Assembly: GCF_000002425.4 (NCBI RefSeq)
Contig: NC_037254.1
Span: 25,925,679 to 25,989,678 of the forward strand
Source: Physcomitrium patens
Taxonomy: Eukaryota > Streptophyta > Bryopsida > Funariales > Funariaceae
Length of the DNA: 64,000 bases
Direction: 5' to 3'
This document shows, in pieces, positions 1 to 10,564 of this stretch (its first letter is position 1; the number at the start of each line of letters is the position of its first letter). The notes below the pieces were generated by a model. It was not told the DNA's origin. It saw nothing but the letters and a program-made list of their open reading frames with translations, and made no database searches. The translations under genes and the position numbers were made by a program.

Positions 1-146
1 AATCTTTTAAATATAAAATAAAAATTGTTTCATATTTTAATCCAAAAAAAATTGGTGGTATTACAAACATATTATTTATTATCAATAAATAGTCACTTTT
101 AATTTATCTTCATTATTTTTAAAGTTTTAATCATCTTTATCTATTT

Positions 147-302
147 AGAACATGTGACAAACTTGTTAGCCAAGTTTCAAACTTAACTATCATCCATAAA
201 CATGTATAAAGTCAAATCCACATTTATGAAGCTTTTAAGAAGCTTCTCCATGAGATATTATCAAAGTTACTTACTTCTACTTACTTTTATCTATTTCTAT
301 TA
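147..302 (-). repeat. Decayed LTR fragment, gypsy family 1
   Basis: Read on the minus strand, this stretch follows the first part of the family-1 LTR seen at 8,834 and 14,618. It has the repeated TAGATAAAAGTAG-like block, the two GAAGCTTC-type palindromes, the TTTGACTTTATA block and the ACTTGG..AACAAGTT block in the same order. Many substitutions mark it as old. No coding part of the element is attached. Confidence 0.6.
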
Positions 303-1285
303 ATTAAACTAAATATTAATGTTCTTGATATTAACATTGTGTAATTTGCAAGCCACTCTTACAAGCCTATATGTGATGGATCAATTTGAAACCTTGAACT
401 ATCTAAAGAATAATATTTAAAAACAAGAGTTATTTTAATAATGTATTAAGTCTTACAACTATAAAGATTGATTTTAGTAAAAAATTTGTCTTATAAAAAT
501 ATTTCAAAATAAAAATATAAAATAAAATATTTTCATGATTTAATCTATAATTTAAAAAAATTATTTAATTAAATAGAAGATGTAAAACTTTAAAATTAAA
601 ATCCTTATATAGTAGTTTATTAAATGATAAAACACATTCAGCTAGTATTAAAAAAACTTAATGGATAAATTAATGTATTAAGCTAAGAAATAAACAAAAA
701 AAATTAAATATTATAATATGTCCACCTAATATTAATATTATAAATTACTATTGATATTATTTAAAGAAGTTTTAATAAACATAAAAATATTAGAATTATG
801 CTTCTATATTTTGTCCATCAAATATAGCCGCTATTATTAAAGCATGACCTTATGTCTAATTATGAATTTTAGAAAATCAACGTAGGTGATATTTATTTAC
901 AAAATACTCTATATATAGAATCTTGACAAAGTACTTTAGTAATTACATACCATCTTTTAAAGATATATATATTCTTTAATATATTTAGATTGATTATTAA
1001 TTAATCAAAAATACTATTAATATTAGTTCTTTTTAATCCATATCTAATTTCATAAATTTAAGTGATTTTTTTTTAATATATTTACATTAACATATACACA
1101 TAAAAATATATATGTATTATTTATTATAAATATTTTTATTTTAATAATGCATTCTTTAATAAAAATTGACTTTATAATCATTATTATTCTTAAAATAAAA
1201 AATGATGTAATTTGATATTAAAATATTATTTTCTTATTTATCTTTTTGGTTTTTTTTACATGACTTAATTGGGTTTTTTAATATG

Positions 1286-1333
<48 letters not shown>

Positions 1334-3133
1334 TTATTTATTTAAAATATTAGAAGATTATTATGAAAATATGTATACATAGGCATTCACAGCTTATTAA
1401 TACAAAATTTATTAACTCTAAAATCACTCAAAAAATAAATTAATAGAAATTCTAAGTTTTTTTTTATAATTCTATTTATAAGATTTTTATTTTATTTTAT
1501 TTTAATAATATATGCACTTTAATTTTATGATGCAATAGCAACTTATTTTTGAAGACCTAAAATTCTTGCCTTATCTGAAGAGAATTTCCATCCAAGACCT
1601 AATTGTAAGCTTTCAAATCCTATTTTTTAATTTTTAATTTATCTAATAATCAATTTATATAATGGATAAATTTATTAAATTCAATTCAAACTAAATATAA
1701 GAAAGGTACCAAAGGCTCAACTCATGTTAGTAAATGGCTTTGTTTTTGAAATACTGCAATGGAATATTCATTTTTATCCATAAGACCTATAATTAGAAGA
1801 AATGTTTGTAATGTTTTTCCTTAGACTTGTTCTATATCTAATATATAGAAGTGTTTTTATATTTACTACTAATGTAGATAATATATTTTAATTAATTTTA
1901 AAAATTAAAGTGATTTTTTAACACTTGCAACAACAACATATAAAATTCAAAAAATTTTAAAATCTTGTCACCAAAATTTGATTTAATTATTGTAGAAAAT
2001 TATGTTATTATTCTATTTTATGATTATTTTAAAATCATAAAAACACATCTTATGAGATTAGATTCGATTTTGTACAAATTAAAGATTTTGATTTTTCTCA
2101 TCTTTGTATTATTGATTAAAGCTAGATTATTTAAGAAATTGGATAGATTGCTTTAATTCTTTGTTCACAGAAAAGATTAAAATCTAATTTCTTTCTAGGT
2201 GAATTAATTAGAATAATAAAAAAAAATTAAATAAAAAATTTATGTTATTTAATACGAGCTTAAGTTGAAGGACTAACATTCTAAAAATAATTTGTATGTG
2301 TGTAAGAAATATATTATATTGAATAATTGAAGTAAATCATGTATTGGCAATATGAAATATATAATGAATTTTTTGATGACTCTAGTCATGTTGTTTCCAA
2401 TTCAAGCCTATCATTCTTATAAGAACATATTTTATATTAGCTTTGAGCTCTTTGAAGTAATTTTTCAATGCACAAATAAAACAATTTAACAAAATAACAA
2501 AGTTGAGTAGTAGTTTTATTGTCAATCTCTTGTAATAATTGATCAACTAGAAATAAGTAAAAATAACTAATTTTCTTGTACTTTGAGTTAGTCATTCTAA
2601 TAAATTCTTATACTATTATATCTCTTCTTGATCTTTTTCGTCTTTTTTAGTTGTATAAGAAGTTGTATTTTTTTGACAGTTTTTATAGATTTATATCTTT
2701 GGCAGTTGTTAAAAAAAAAATTTTTTTCAACACACTAGAAATTATTTGCAATATTTGAATAAGAAAGAAAAAAAAAAAATTGTAGGAATTTTAAAACCCA
2801 TTAAAACCTTTTTAACAGAACATCAAGTTGGGCTTGTAAAATGTATAATGAAAAGTAAAAATTAATCTGTATTTTATTTTTTGAAAATCAAAACTCTCTT
2901 GTATATGACATAGAATTTGAAAAGTATTGTATCACATACTAATTAATCAAGTTTAGTGGATTTAATGTTTTAAAATACCCCTAGGTCATAACCAGTATTA
3001 AACAAATTATCAAATCTCAGAAGAAGGTAGTTAATTATTTTGTAGAGAATTAATATTTTTGAAAACTTTATTTCCATATTTACACATATAAACATGAATT
3101 TAAAATTTTAGAATTTTTTTGAAAATAAGAAAA

Positions 3134-3172
<39 letters not shown>

Positions 3173-3890
3173 CATGTGCACATTATCGTGTTGCAATGAT
3201 GTACATAAAGGTGAATATAAATGTAGTAAAAAGTGAATTTTGGAAAAATCAAAATATGAAGATAAAATAATTAAACATATAAGAATGTATTTATAATTTC
3301 AATCAAACATGTTTTAAAGTTTGAAATTTTAATTTCCAATTTTAATAGTACTGCTTTGCATTCTGAGGATATAATATAATATTCATTAAAAGAACAAGTT
3401 AAGATTAGACCCATGAAGTTGAAGCTTTAATTTAAGCTTTTGTATATTCTTCTTCTACCACTGAATTAAATCTATCATTGTAGCAAATCTTACATAAATT
3501 ATTTCTTTAAAACATCAAACTAAAAAGAATTTGAAATCAACCTAAAGTTCAAAAGAATTGGTCTTATGTCTAAGAAACACCCTCTGGAGTTTTGAAACAA
3601 AAATTTACACTATATCTTAATGCAATATTCCATCCTTTTTGGATTGCAAAGTTACACAATTAAATGCTCTCTCCAATTAAACCATGTTTAATTCCTAAAC
3701 ACAAATACTCAGATAAGTTATGAAATTCATTCAACCCACCATACAACCATACGAAATTCTTTAGAAAAAATACACACTCATTTTTAATTTAATTTTCGAA
3801 TTCCTTTCGCTTTTCCACACAGAAATCCCGGTTTTATTTAATTTAACTTTTGAATTTCTGGGTGGAAAAGCTGGAGTATTCATAGGCCCA
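303..3890. other. A+T-rich intergenic spacer
   Basis: No coding region can be supported. The open frames are short and made of low-complexity Ile/Leu/Phe/Lys codons. The stretch holds two TA microsatellites (about 1,291-1,329 and 3,136-3,168) and many homopolymer A and T runs. I see no transposon domain and no RNA gene. Confidence 0.6.
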
Positions 3891-3911
3891 CACAGCACAA
3901 GCACCAATCAA

Positions 3912-4640
3912 TTGATTTTGTTGATGTCATTGTCAATAGGCTCAGAGTTTGTTTTAGGGTGTATTGTAGGGTGCAGGCACAGCGTATGGATGATATTGGT
4001 GGGCAGCAACAGGGAATTCAAAGAGCTTGGCCTCAGCATGAGGGCGGGCAAGCTGCACAAAGGCGAACTCCACGTCACGTGGGCATGGCGTTGGAGTCAA
4101 AAGTCGGCCAGGAACGTGCCGCCCACACGCTGTGCAAAGCCTGGGCCTGTGAGATCAGCGGCGGCGCCAAAAGCACCACTGGAGGTTTGCAAACGTCAAG
4201 ACAAATCAAGTTAATAAGCTTTGTTCTCGAGGAATACAGGCACAACACAGCGTCGAGGGCGAAGCACGAGCAGATGGCTTGCGACTCCGTCTCCAGCACC
4301 GGCGGCTACGGCCAGCAGCAGCACGCAGTCAAAGAGTTGATTATGGTGGCGGTGCGGAAGGACGCCATCCGCAGAAGCACAGAGAAAAGTTCCCGAGCAC
4401 GTTCCTCGAGTGGGGTTCGTCGATCTTTCGATAACTGCAGGTTGCAGCGTTGCGCACCACGACGTCCCGTCAACGTCTGCACCCAAAACAGTTGATCCAA
4501 AGCAGCAAGATGAAGGCCTTGCCAGTCGGGAATCCGGACATGGCTTTGGATCATGACACTTGTCTATCACACAAATCTGCGATGCGGGATATCGGAGATG
4601 CTATTGAGGCACAACGAATTTTGTACGAGACATAATTGCA
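3912..4640. other. GC-rich island with overlapping ORFs on both strands
   Basis: The base composition changes sharply from A+T-rich spacer to GC-rich sequence between about 3.9 and 4.6 kb, then returns. Open frames exist on both strands: plus 3,912-4,214, 3,959-4,495 and 4,450-4,635; minus 4,211-4,570. None has a motif I recognise and none is clearly favoured by codon use. The plus strand continues at 4,640-4,900 into A+T-rich sequence resembling a 3' untranslated region. It could be a gene remnant with several frameshifts, a 5' exon of an unrecognised gene, or the GC-rich core of an unknown repeat. I do not assign a product. Confidence 0.3.
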
Positions 4641-4649
4641 TTGCATTTG

Positions 4650-5800
4650 TGGTTTTCAAATTCGAACTGAATGGTGAATTGAATAATGCAGCAGGAACTT
4701 TGATGGACTTGTAGAGTAAATTAAAAGCAGCTAACTCTACTTATAAGTGTGAAAAGTTTGGAGATTTATACAGTATTCCATCGAAGAGAAGTGGTTCATT
4801 TTTGGAGTTGCCCAATGGAGTGATTGTTGTATTCTGGGTTTGTTGTGTATGAAATTGTATCTTTATTACTTGGTGTATTGTATGACATGATAATTGTCAC
4901 ATTTCATTAAGCTAACATTTGGATAAGAATCATTAAATTTGTGTGTTATAAAGTGATGATACTATTATTAATTAGATTCAAAGAATATAGATAGATATAA
5001 GTGTGATTTTTGTATGAGGTTTTGAGGGTATTTTAACAAAAAATGGTTTATCAAATTTTATAACATTTTTTCAATGCATTATCTATTTTCATAATAATAA
5101 ATATTATTTTCAAAAGTTATTTGGTTTTTGGTTTAGGTCGATTAATTCAGTTGCAATAAATAAGAATTAAGATATGTTACTAAGATATATAAGATATTTT
5201 TGATACTAGTATTTTTAACAGTTCCTTCTTTATAAAAATTTAATAACTTTGTATGTATGTATTTGAATCTTTAAGAAATATAACTTAATTAATCTCAAAT
5301 TTTAGATGAATTTGATTAAGAGCATTTATAATTGTTAATTTTGAATCAAGTTTTTTTCAAAGGCATGTTTCATAAAATATATTTGATCTTTAGTTTTTAA
5401 TTTTTTAATCTTATAAGTAATTATTTATATTTCTCAATAAGATAATTTAAAGTTCTAAAAGATAACCAAAAACATTAATACAATATAAAACTTATCTTTA
5501 AGATTCAACTAAATAAGATTTTTTTGATAATAATTGTGAAGGTACTAAATAAACTTCTTTGTTATGACACACTACAAAAACTTAATCAAAAAATCTAAAA
5601 ATAATTAATATAAAGTATGAAAAAAATAAAATATACTACATAAATATAATATAATTCAAAATTTTTCAACAAAATTATTTAAGAGAAATTATATAATATC
5701 TAAATTTAAAATATTAATATAAATATATAAATAAATATAAATAATTATATCTAAATTTAATTTATTTTAATTAAAAAAAACCATAGATAGCTAATAATAT
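4650..5800. other. A+T-rich spacer
   Basis: There is no credible coding region, repeat array or transposon domain. The only long frame, on the minus strand at 5,771-5,998, lies over an LTR and is spurious. Confidence 0.6.
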
Positions 5801-5806
5801 TGTTAG

Positions 5807-6372
5807 TGTTACTATAACGGACATATATTTATTGTAATTATTACCTAAGTAATATGAATTGGTAGAAGTAGGTAAAAATAGATTAATTTCATAATATCTT
5901 CTAGAAAAGCTTCTTAGAAGATTCATAGATGTTGCTTTGACTTTACATGTGTTTATACTTGATTGATAGATTAGAAACTTGGTCAACAAGTTAATCACAT
6001 GCCATACATGTTGATAGCTTGCGGAACAAGCTAACTATGTGGCGCCTACATAGAAAACTTGCCTTGTAAGTTGAGATATGTGTTGTGCAAAGTCAACACG
6101 TTTTTGGAGGTTTTATAGAACATCGCCACGTAGCTCCTAGGTAGATAGTATATATAGAGGCAACAGTGAAGCCTTCTTCACTTTTGTCAACTCCTTTCTT
6201 GCTCCTAGTCTAGTTTCAAGGATCTCTAGTTTTCTTGTCTTTTGGCAATAGCCATTCCAATTTCTTTCTTATTATATATATATATATATATTTAGTTATT
6301 TCTATTTTGTCATTCCTCTTTGAAAAAAGTTTGACTTGTTTATTTATTTTTATCAAGTTCTCGTCCTTGACA
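5807..6372 (+). repeat. Old 5' LTR, gypsy family 1 (copy A)
   Basis: This is a diverged copy of the family-1 LTR. It ends at CCTTGACA, followed by the same GATTGACAAGAG leader as the intact element. It keeps the CTTCTAGAAAAGCTTCTTAGAAG block, the ATCGCCACGTAGC block (a mutated G-box), the TATATATAG box and the downstream hairpin, here degraded. The exact 5' end is uncertain because the TGTCACGG start has changed. Confidence 0.75.
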
Positions 6373-6584
6373 GATTGACAAGAGTGCATTTATAATATCA
6401 CAGCTTTGTCTAATCTTGATTAATAATGGATTACTCCTTTTTCTTGATAAGACACAAGCGTATTAGAAATTGCGGATTACCCTCTTCTAAACTGATATTG
6501 TTCTTAGTATTTTCTTTGTTCTCAAGTCCTCTCTTCTATTTTTCTTGAGTGATATTAGACATCTATTCTATTCTAAGTGTTATC

Positions 6585-7490
6585 ATGGCAGAACTTGGTG
6601 AAATGAAGAGTGCAATGGCATAAATACAAGAGCAATTGAGAAAGTTAATGCTTACGATGCATCCATTCAATTTACTACTACAAAAAGTAACAAGTTTGGC
6701 AGGAAGTGAAGATATAGAAATGATTAGAGCTACTTCAACATTTGTACCGAATCATGTTCCTTCTCCTATAGTGAAATAACCTTATAGTATTAGAGAACTA
6801 AGAATTGTCCCACTCGAGAAGTTTGATAGTACTCGATAAAAGTTTAGAGGATTTATCAATCAAGTATAACTTGTGATTGAACTTCAATTCCAAAGCTATT
6901 CAACTCCAAAATTGTAAGTTAGATTTGTTAATATGCTTCTTTTAAGTTCACCATTATCATAGTTTTCATCTTTTCTTGAACGATGAGATCCAATATTGGA
7001 TAATCTAGAGGCTTTTTTGGTAGAATTTGTATGCTTCATAGTTTTGTCAACTTGCAATTGATATCAAGTGAGATGGTGCTATACTTATTAGCCAATTTTT
7101 CTATGGATTATAATATGAGATAAAAAATTAATGCTCAACTTATCTGATCCTCAAACATTGAGTCAAGCAATTGACTTTGCTGTGAAGTACAATAATCATC
7201 TTTTTGAATTTTAATTGGAAAATTATACAAGAGGACCTCAATGTTACTATAATTCAATGGCAATATCAAGACCTCTTCAATACATACATTTGAAAATAGA
7301 GGATATGCAAATTCATGCGGTACCCTTCAAATTTTTTATTGAGTAAGAAAAGGCTTGTCGTCATCAGAAAGGATTGTGTTTAAATTATAGAAAACCTAAG
7401 CACACTGCTCAACATTGCCCAAAAAAGTGATGCAACCATGAAATAAAGAATTCGGCTATTAAGAAAGGTAGTATGTTGATGTCATAATAT
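6585..7490 (+). pseudogene. Decayed gag, gypsy family 1 copy A
   Basis: From an ATGGCAGAACTTGGTGAAATGAAG start, the DNA follows the gag of the intact element at 9,558 block for block: the MAELxEMKSAMA-like start, the SFLER-like region and the CCHC zinc-knuckle region near 7,380-7,425. It carries many stops and deletions. Similarity ends at about 7,490, where an unrelated repeat starts with GTCTTACTTAAGAATGC. Protease, reverse transcriptase and integrase are missing, so this is a 5'-only remnant. Confidence 0.75.
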
Positions 7491-8070
7491 ATGAAGTCTT
7501 ACTTAAGAATGCTTCGGGCACCTGGCTTTGGAAGGTAGAATAAAAATTGCAACAACAAAATTCTAATTCTAATAGAATACTATTTAAATTCTAATTAGAC
7601 CATAGCAATACCAAATAAGCTTTAATAAAATTCAAAGAAACCTCAAAAGAATTACAAAGAAATAATAAGTAATCTTAAAAAATATTAGAATGATCACAAA
7701 TATATTTTAAATATATCTCAATTCAATCTTAATTTAATCCTAATTAAAATCCTATTGAACTTCATTCAAACTTTAGGCCAAAAATTAACTAAATCTTAAA
7801 TCCTAAACAAACCTTAATAAAATCTTAACCAAAACTTAAATCAAATTTTAATCAAATCTTAAATCCTAAATCAAATCCTAATCAAATAATAAATCCTAAA
7901 CCAAATCCTAAATCCTAAACCGAATCCTAAATCTTCAATAAAATTTTAAATCCTAAACCAAATCCTAGCCAAATCTTAAATCCTAAATCAAATCCAAATC
8001 TTAAATTCTAAGTCAAATCCAAATAAAATCCTAATCCTAAATCAATTATCATGAGCTATTTTATATTCAA
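7491..8070 (-). repeat. Repeat block with degenerate telomere-like tract (C-rich sense)
   Basis: The block opens with CTTACTTAAGAATGCTTCGGGCACC. From about 7,790 to 8,040 it becomes a run of units such as AATCCTAAATCAAATCCTAA, a degenerate form of CCCTAAA. The same block lies inverted at 28,760-29,470, with the same terminal motif and again joined to a family-1 gypsy fragment. It has no coding capacity. It probably belongs to a repeat family with a telomere-like core. Confidence 0.6.
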
Positions 8071-8074
8071 GGAG

Positions 8075-8833
8075 AACCAATCACCACATATCAATGCCAT
8101 AATCAAGTCAACAATGGTTGTACCATATAAGAATTTTGATAAAGAGATTAGCAAGGTTGTTTGCAGATGCAATTTTCTTGATTTCAAGTATTTGTTCTAT
8201 CACTAAGTCATTGGTATAGCTAAAAAATTTTGAATCAATGTGCTTTGTTCTATCACCTTTGATAAATCCAACTTGCATGTGTGCAACACAAGCACTATTG
8301 TCTTCATATAAGATAGTTGAAGAATCATCATACGGAAGCCTATAAGTTATTTGGATAAGTTTATCAATTGATCACAACCATACGTATTTTAGAGATGCTT
8401 CATGCAAAGCAATAATCTTTGCATGGTTGAATGATGTCGCAATTACAATCTGATTTACTGACTTCCAAGAGATCATAGCTCCATGCCATAAGAAGATATA
8501 ACCAGATTGAAACTTATCTATTATAAGATCAAATTTATAGCTAGCATCTGCATATCTTATTAATTTGGAATTTACAAATGATGAATAATGTAATCCCATG
8601 TTTTTAGTACCTTTTAAACAACATAGAAGGTACTTGACGTTATTTCAATGTCGTAGCATTGGACAAGCATTATGTCTTGTAAAAACATTGATAATAAATA
8701 TAATATTTGTTTTTGTAGATATGGCTAAGTATAAAAGTCCTTTAACTATTGCAAGGTATGGATATTGTCCATCTAATGGCTCCTCTTCTTCCTCCTCATA
8801 AAGACAATAGGCATCATTATTATCATAGCTACG
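8075..8833 (-). mobile_element. Copia-A, 3' part: RT end and RNase H (decayed)
   Basis: Minus-strand frames at 8,645-8,845 and 8,372-8,599 match the end of a Ty1/copia polyprotein. Landmarks are YPYLAIVKGLLYLA (the stretch before the copia RNase H), RYADASYK, then QSGYIFLWHGAMISWKSV and NHAKIIALHEAS, which are copia RNase H signatures. Further along come YEDNSACVAHMQVG and KHIDSKFF. Stops and frameshifts are present. The fragment is cut at 8,833 by the young gypsy element and resumes at 15,158. Read on the minus strand, the coding frame runs across the junction once one copy of CTACG is removed. Confidence 0.85.
8829..8833. repeat. Target site duplication CTACG (left)
   Basis: CTACG stands directly before TGTCACGG of the 5' LTR and again directly after the 3' LTR at 15,158-15,162. 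A perfect 5-bp duplication is usual for Ty3/gypsy integrases. Confidence 0.93.
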
Positions 8834-9349
8834 TGTCACGGACATACATATAATTACCTATATGAATAGATAAAAGTATGTAAAAGTAGATAAAAGTAGG
8901 TTAATTGTGTAATATCTTCTAGACGCTGCTTTGACTTTATAGGAGTCTATAGTTGACTTTTAGGTTAGAAACTTGGTCAACAAGTTAGCCATGTACCACA
9001 CATGTTGGAAGCTTAAAGAACAAGCTAACTACGTGGTCCATCCATAGAAAACTTGCCTTACAAGCAAAGGCATGTGGCCTAGAAAGTCAACATATATTGG
9101 AGGTCTTATAGAACATCGCCACGTGGCTTCTAGTTAGATAGTATATATAGAGGCAAGAGTGAAGCCCTCTTCACTCTTGTCAACTCCTTTCTTGCTTCTA
9201 GTCTAGTTTCAAGGGTCTCTAGTTTTCTTGTATTTTGGCAATAGCCATTCCAGTTTCTTTCTTAATATACATATTTCTATTTTGTCCTATTTCTTTTTGA
9301 GAAAAGTCTCACTTACTCTTTAGCTTTCATCGAGTTCTTGTCCTTGACA
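8834..9349 (+). repeat. 5' LTR, young gypsy family 1 (516 bp)
   Basis: It runs from TGTCACGG to CCTTGACA. Compared with the 3' LTR it lacks 24 bp after CTTCTAGA and differs at three bases (TGTACC/TGTGCC, and AAGAAC/AAGATT, which is two changes). Inside are a G-box palindrome, a TATA box and a hairpin, described separately. Confidence 0.95.
9118..9179 (+). promoter_or_regulatory. LTR promoter: G-box, TATA box and start-site hairpin
   Basis: GCCACGTGGC, a perfect 10-bp palindrome containing the plant G-box CACGTG, lies at 9,118-9,127. TATATATAG follows at 9,142-9,150. At 9,154-9,179 is a perfect inverted repeat with an 11-bp stem (CAAGAGTGAAG) and a CCCT loop. Given the usual 25-30 bp spacing, RNA synthesis should begin in or just after the hairpin. 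The same group of elements is repeated in the 3' LTR and is recognisable in the older LTR copies. The positions are seen; the promoter role is inferred. Confidence 0.6.
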
Positions 9350-9557
9350 GATTGACAAGAGTACACTTACAATATCAGAGCTTTGTCTTTTCTTGATTAA
9401 GAGTGGATTACCCCTTTTTCTTGATAAGACATAAGCGCATTAGAAGTTGCGGATTACTCTCTTTTAAACTGATATTGTTCTTAGTATTTTCTTTGTTATC
9501 AATTCCTCTCTTCTATTTTGAGCGTTATTAGACATCTTCTCTTTTCTAAGTGCTACT

Positions 9558-10564
9558 ATGGCAGAGCTTGTTGAAATGAAGAGTGCAATGGCACAAATGC
9601 AAGAACAATTGAGGGAGTTAATGCCTGCGATGCATCAACTCAATTTACCACCACAAGGAGCAACAAGAATGGTAGGAAGTGAAGATATAGAGATGATTGA
9701 GGCTGCTTCAACATCTGCACCAAACCATGTCCCTTTCCCAGAATGGAACACCCTTCGAGTGTTAGAGAACCGAGAGTTGCCTTGCCCGAGAAGTTTGATG
9801 GTACCAGATCCAAGTTTCGAGGATTCATCAATCAGGTCCAACTAGTGATTGAACTTCAACCCCAGAGCTATCCAACTCCAGGGTCATAAGTTAGATTCAT
9901 TGGTACACTTCTTTCAGGTTCAGCATTGTCATGGTTTTCATCTTTTCTTGAACGACGAGATCCAATATTGGATAATCTGGAGGCTTTTTTGGCGGAGTTT
10001 CGATCCATGTTTGGAGAACATGATGCAATTCGTGTTGCAACCAACAAGATCCATATTTTGCGACAAGGCAATCGATCAGTAACATTATATGCTTCGCAAT
10101 TTCGACAACTTGCAACTGATATCAAGTGGGATGATGCCGCACTTGTGAGTCAATTTCTCTACGGATTACAATATGAGGTAAAGAAATTGATGCTTAATTT
10201 ACCTGATCCTCAAACATTGAGTCAAGCAATTGACTTTGCTGTGAAGTGCGACAATCGACTTTTTGAATTTCGATCCGAGAGTCGCACAAGTGGGCCTCAA
10301 CGTTACTACAATTCAATGGCAACACCGACGTCTCCTCAACACATACCTTCAGAAGTAGAGGATATGCAAATTGATGCGGTACGTTTCAAACCTCTTACTG
10401 AGCAAGAAAAGTCTCATCGTCGACAAGAAGGATTGTGCTTATATTGTGGAGAACCTAAGCACACTGCTCAACATTGTCCAAAGAAGCGACGCAACTACAA
10501 AATGAGGAGTACGGCTGTCAAAGAAGACAATATGTCAGAAAACGAGTACGTCCAGCTACAATAG
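9558..10564 (+). pseudogene. gag of young gypsy element, broken
   Basis: Gag would coat the element RNA in cytoplasmic particles. The reading starts at ATG 9,558 with MAELVEMKSAMAQMQEQLRE. It leaves frame at about 9,737-9,745, where the sister copy at 33.1-33.4 kb stays in frame. It then meets TAA at about 9,887, where the sister copy has CAA (Gln). From 9,926 a clean frame runs to 10,564 with the core (WFSSFLERRDPILDN, LRQGNRSVTLYASQFRQLA) and a CCHC zinc knuckle, CLYCGEPKHTAQHC, at about 10,436-10,477. This last part overlaps pol by about 90 bp in a different frame. One frameshift and one C-to-T nonsense change make this Gag non-functional. Confidence 0.85.

Noticed and set aside
1965..2156. 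63-codon plus-strand ORF
   Set aside because: Low-complexity Ile/Leu/Phe/Lys in A+T-rich spacer; expected by chance.
7790..8040. True telomere or chromosome end
   Set aside because: Units are highly degenerate and flanked by retroelements on both sides, so this is interstitial.
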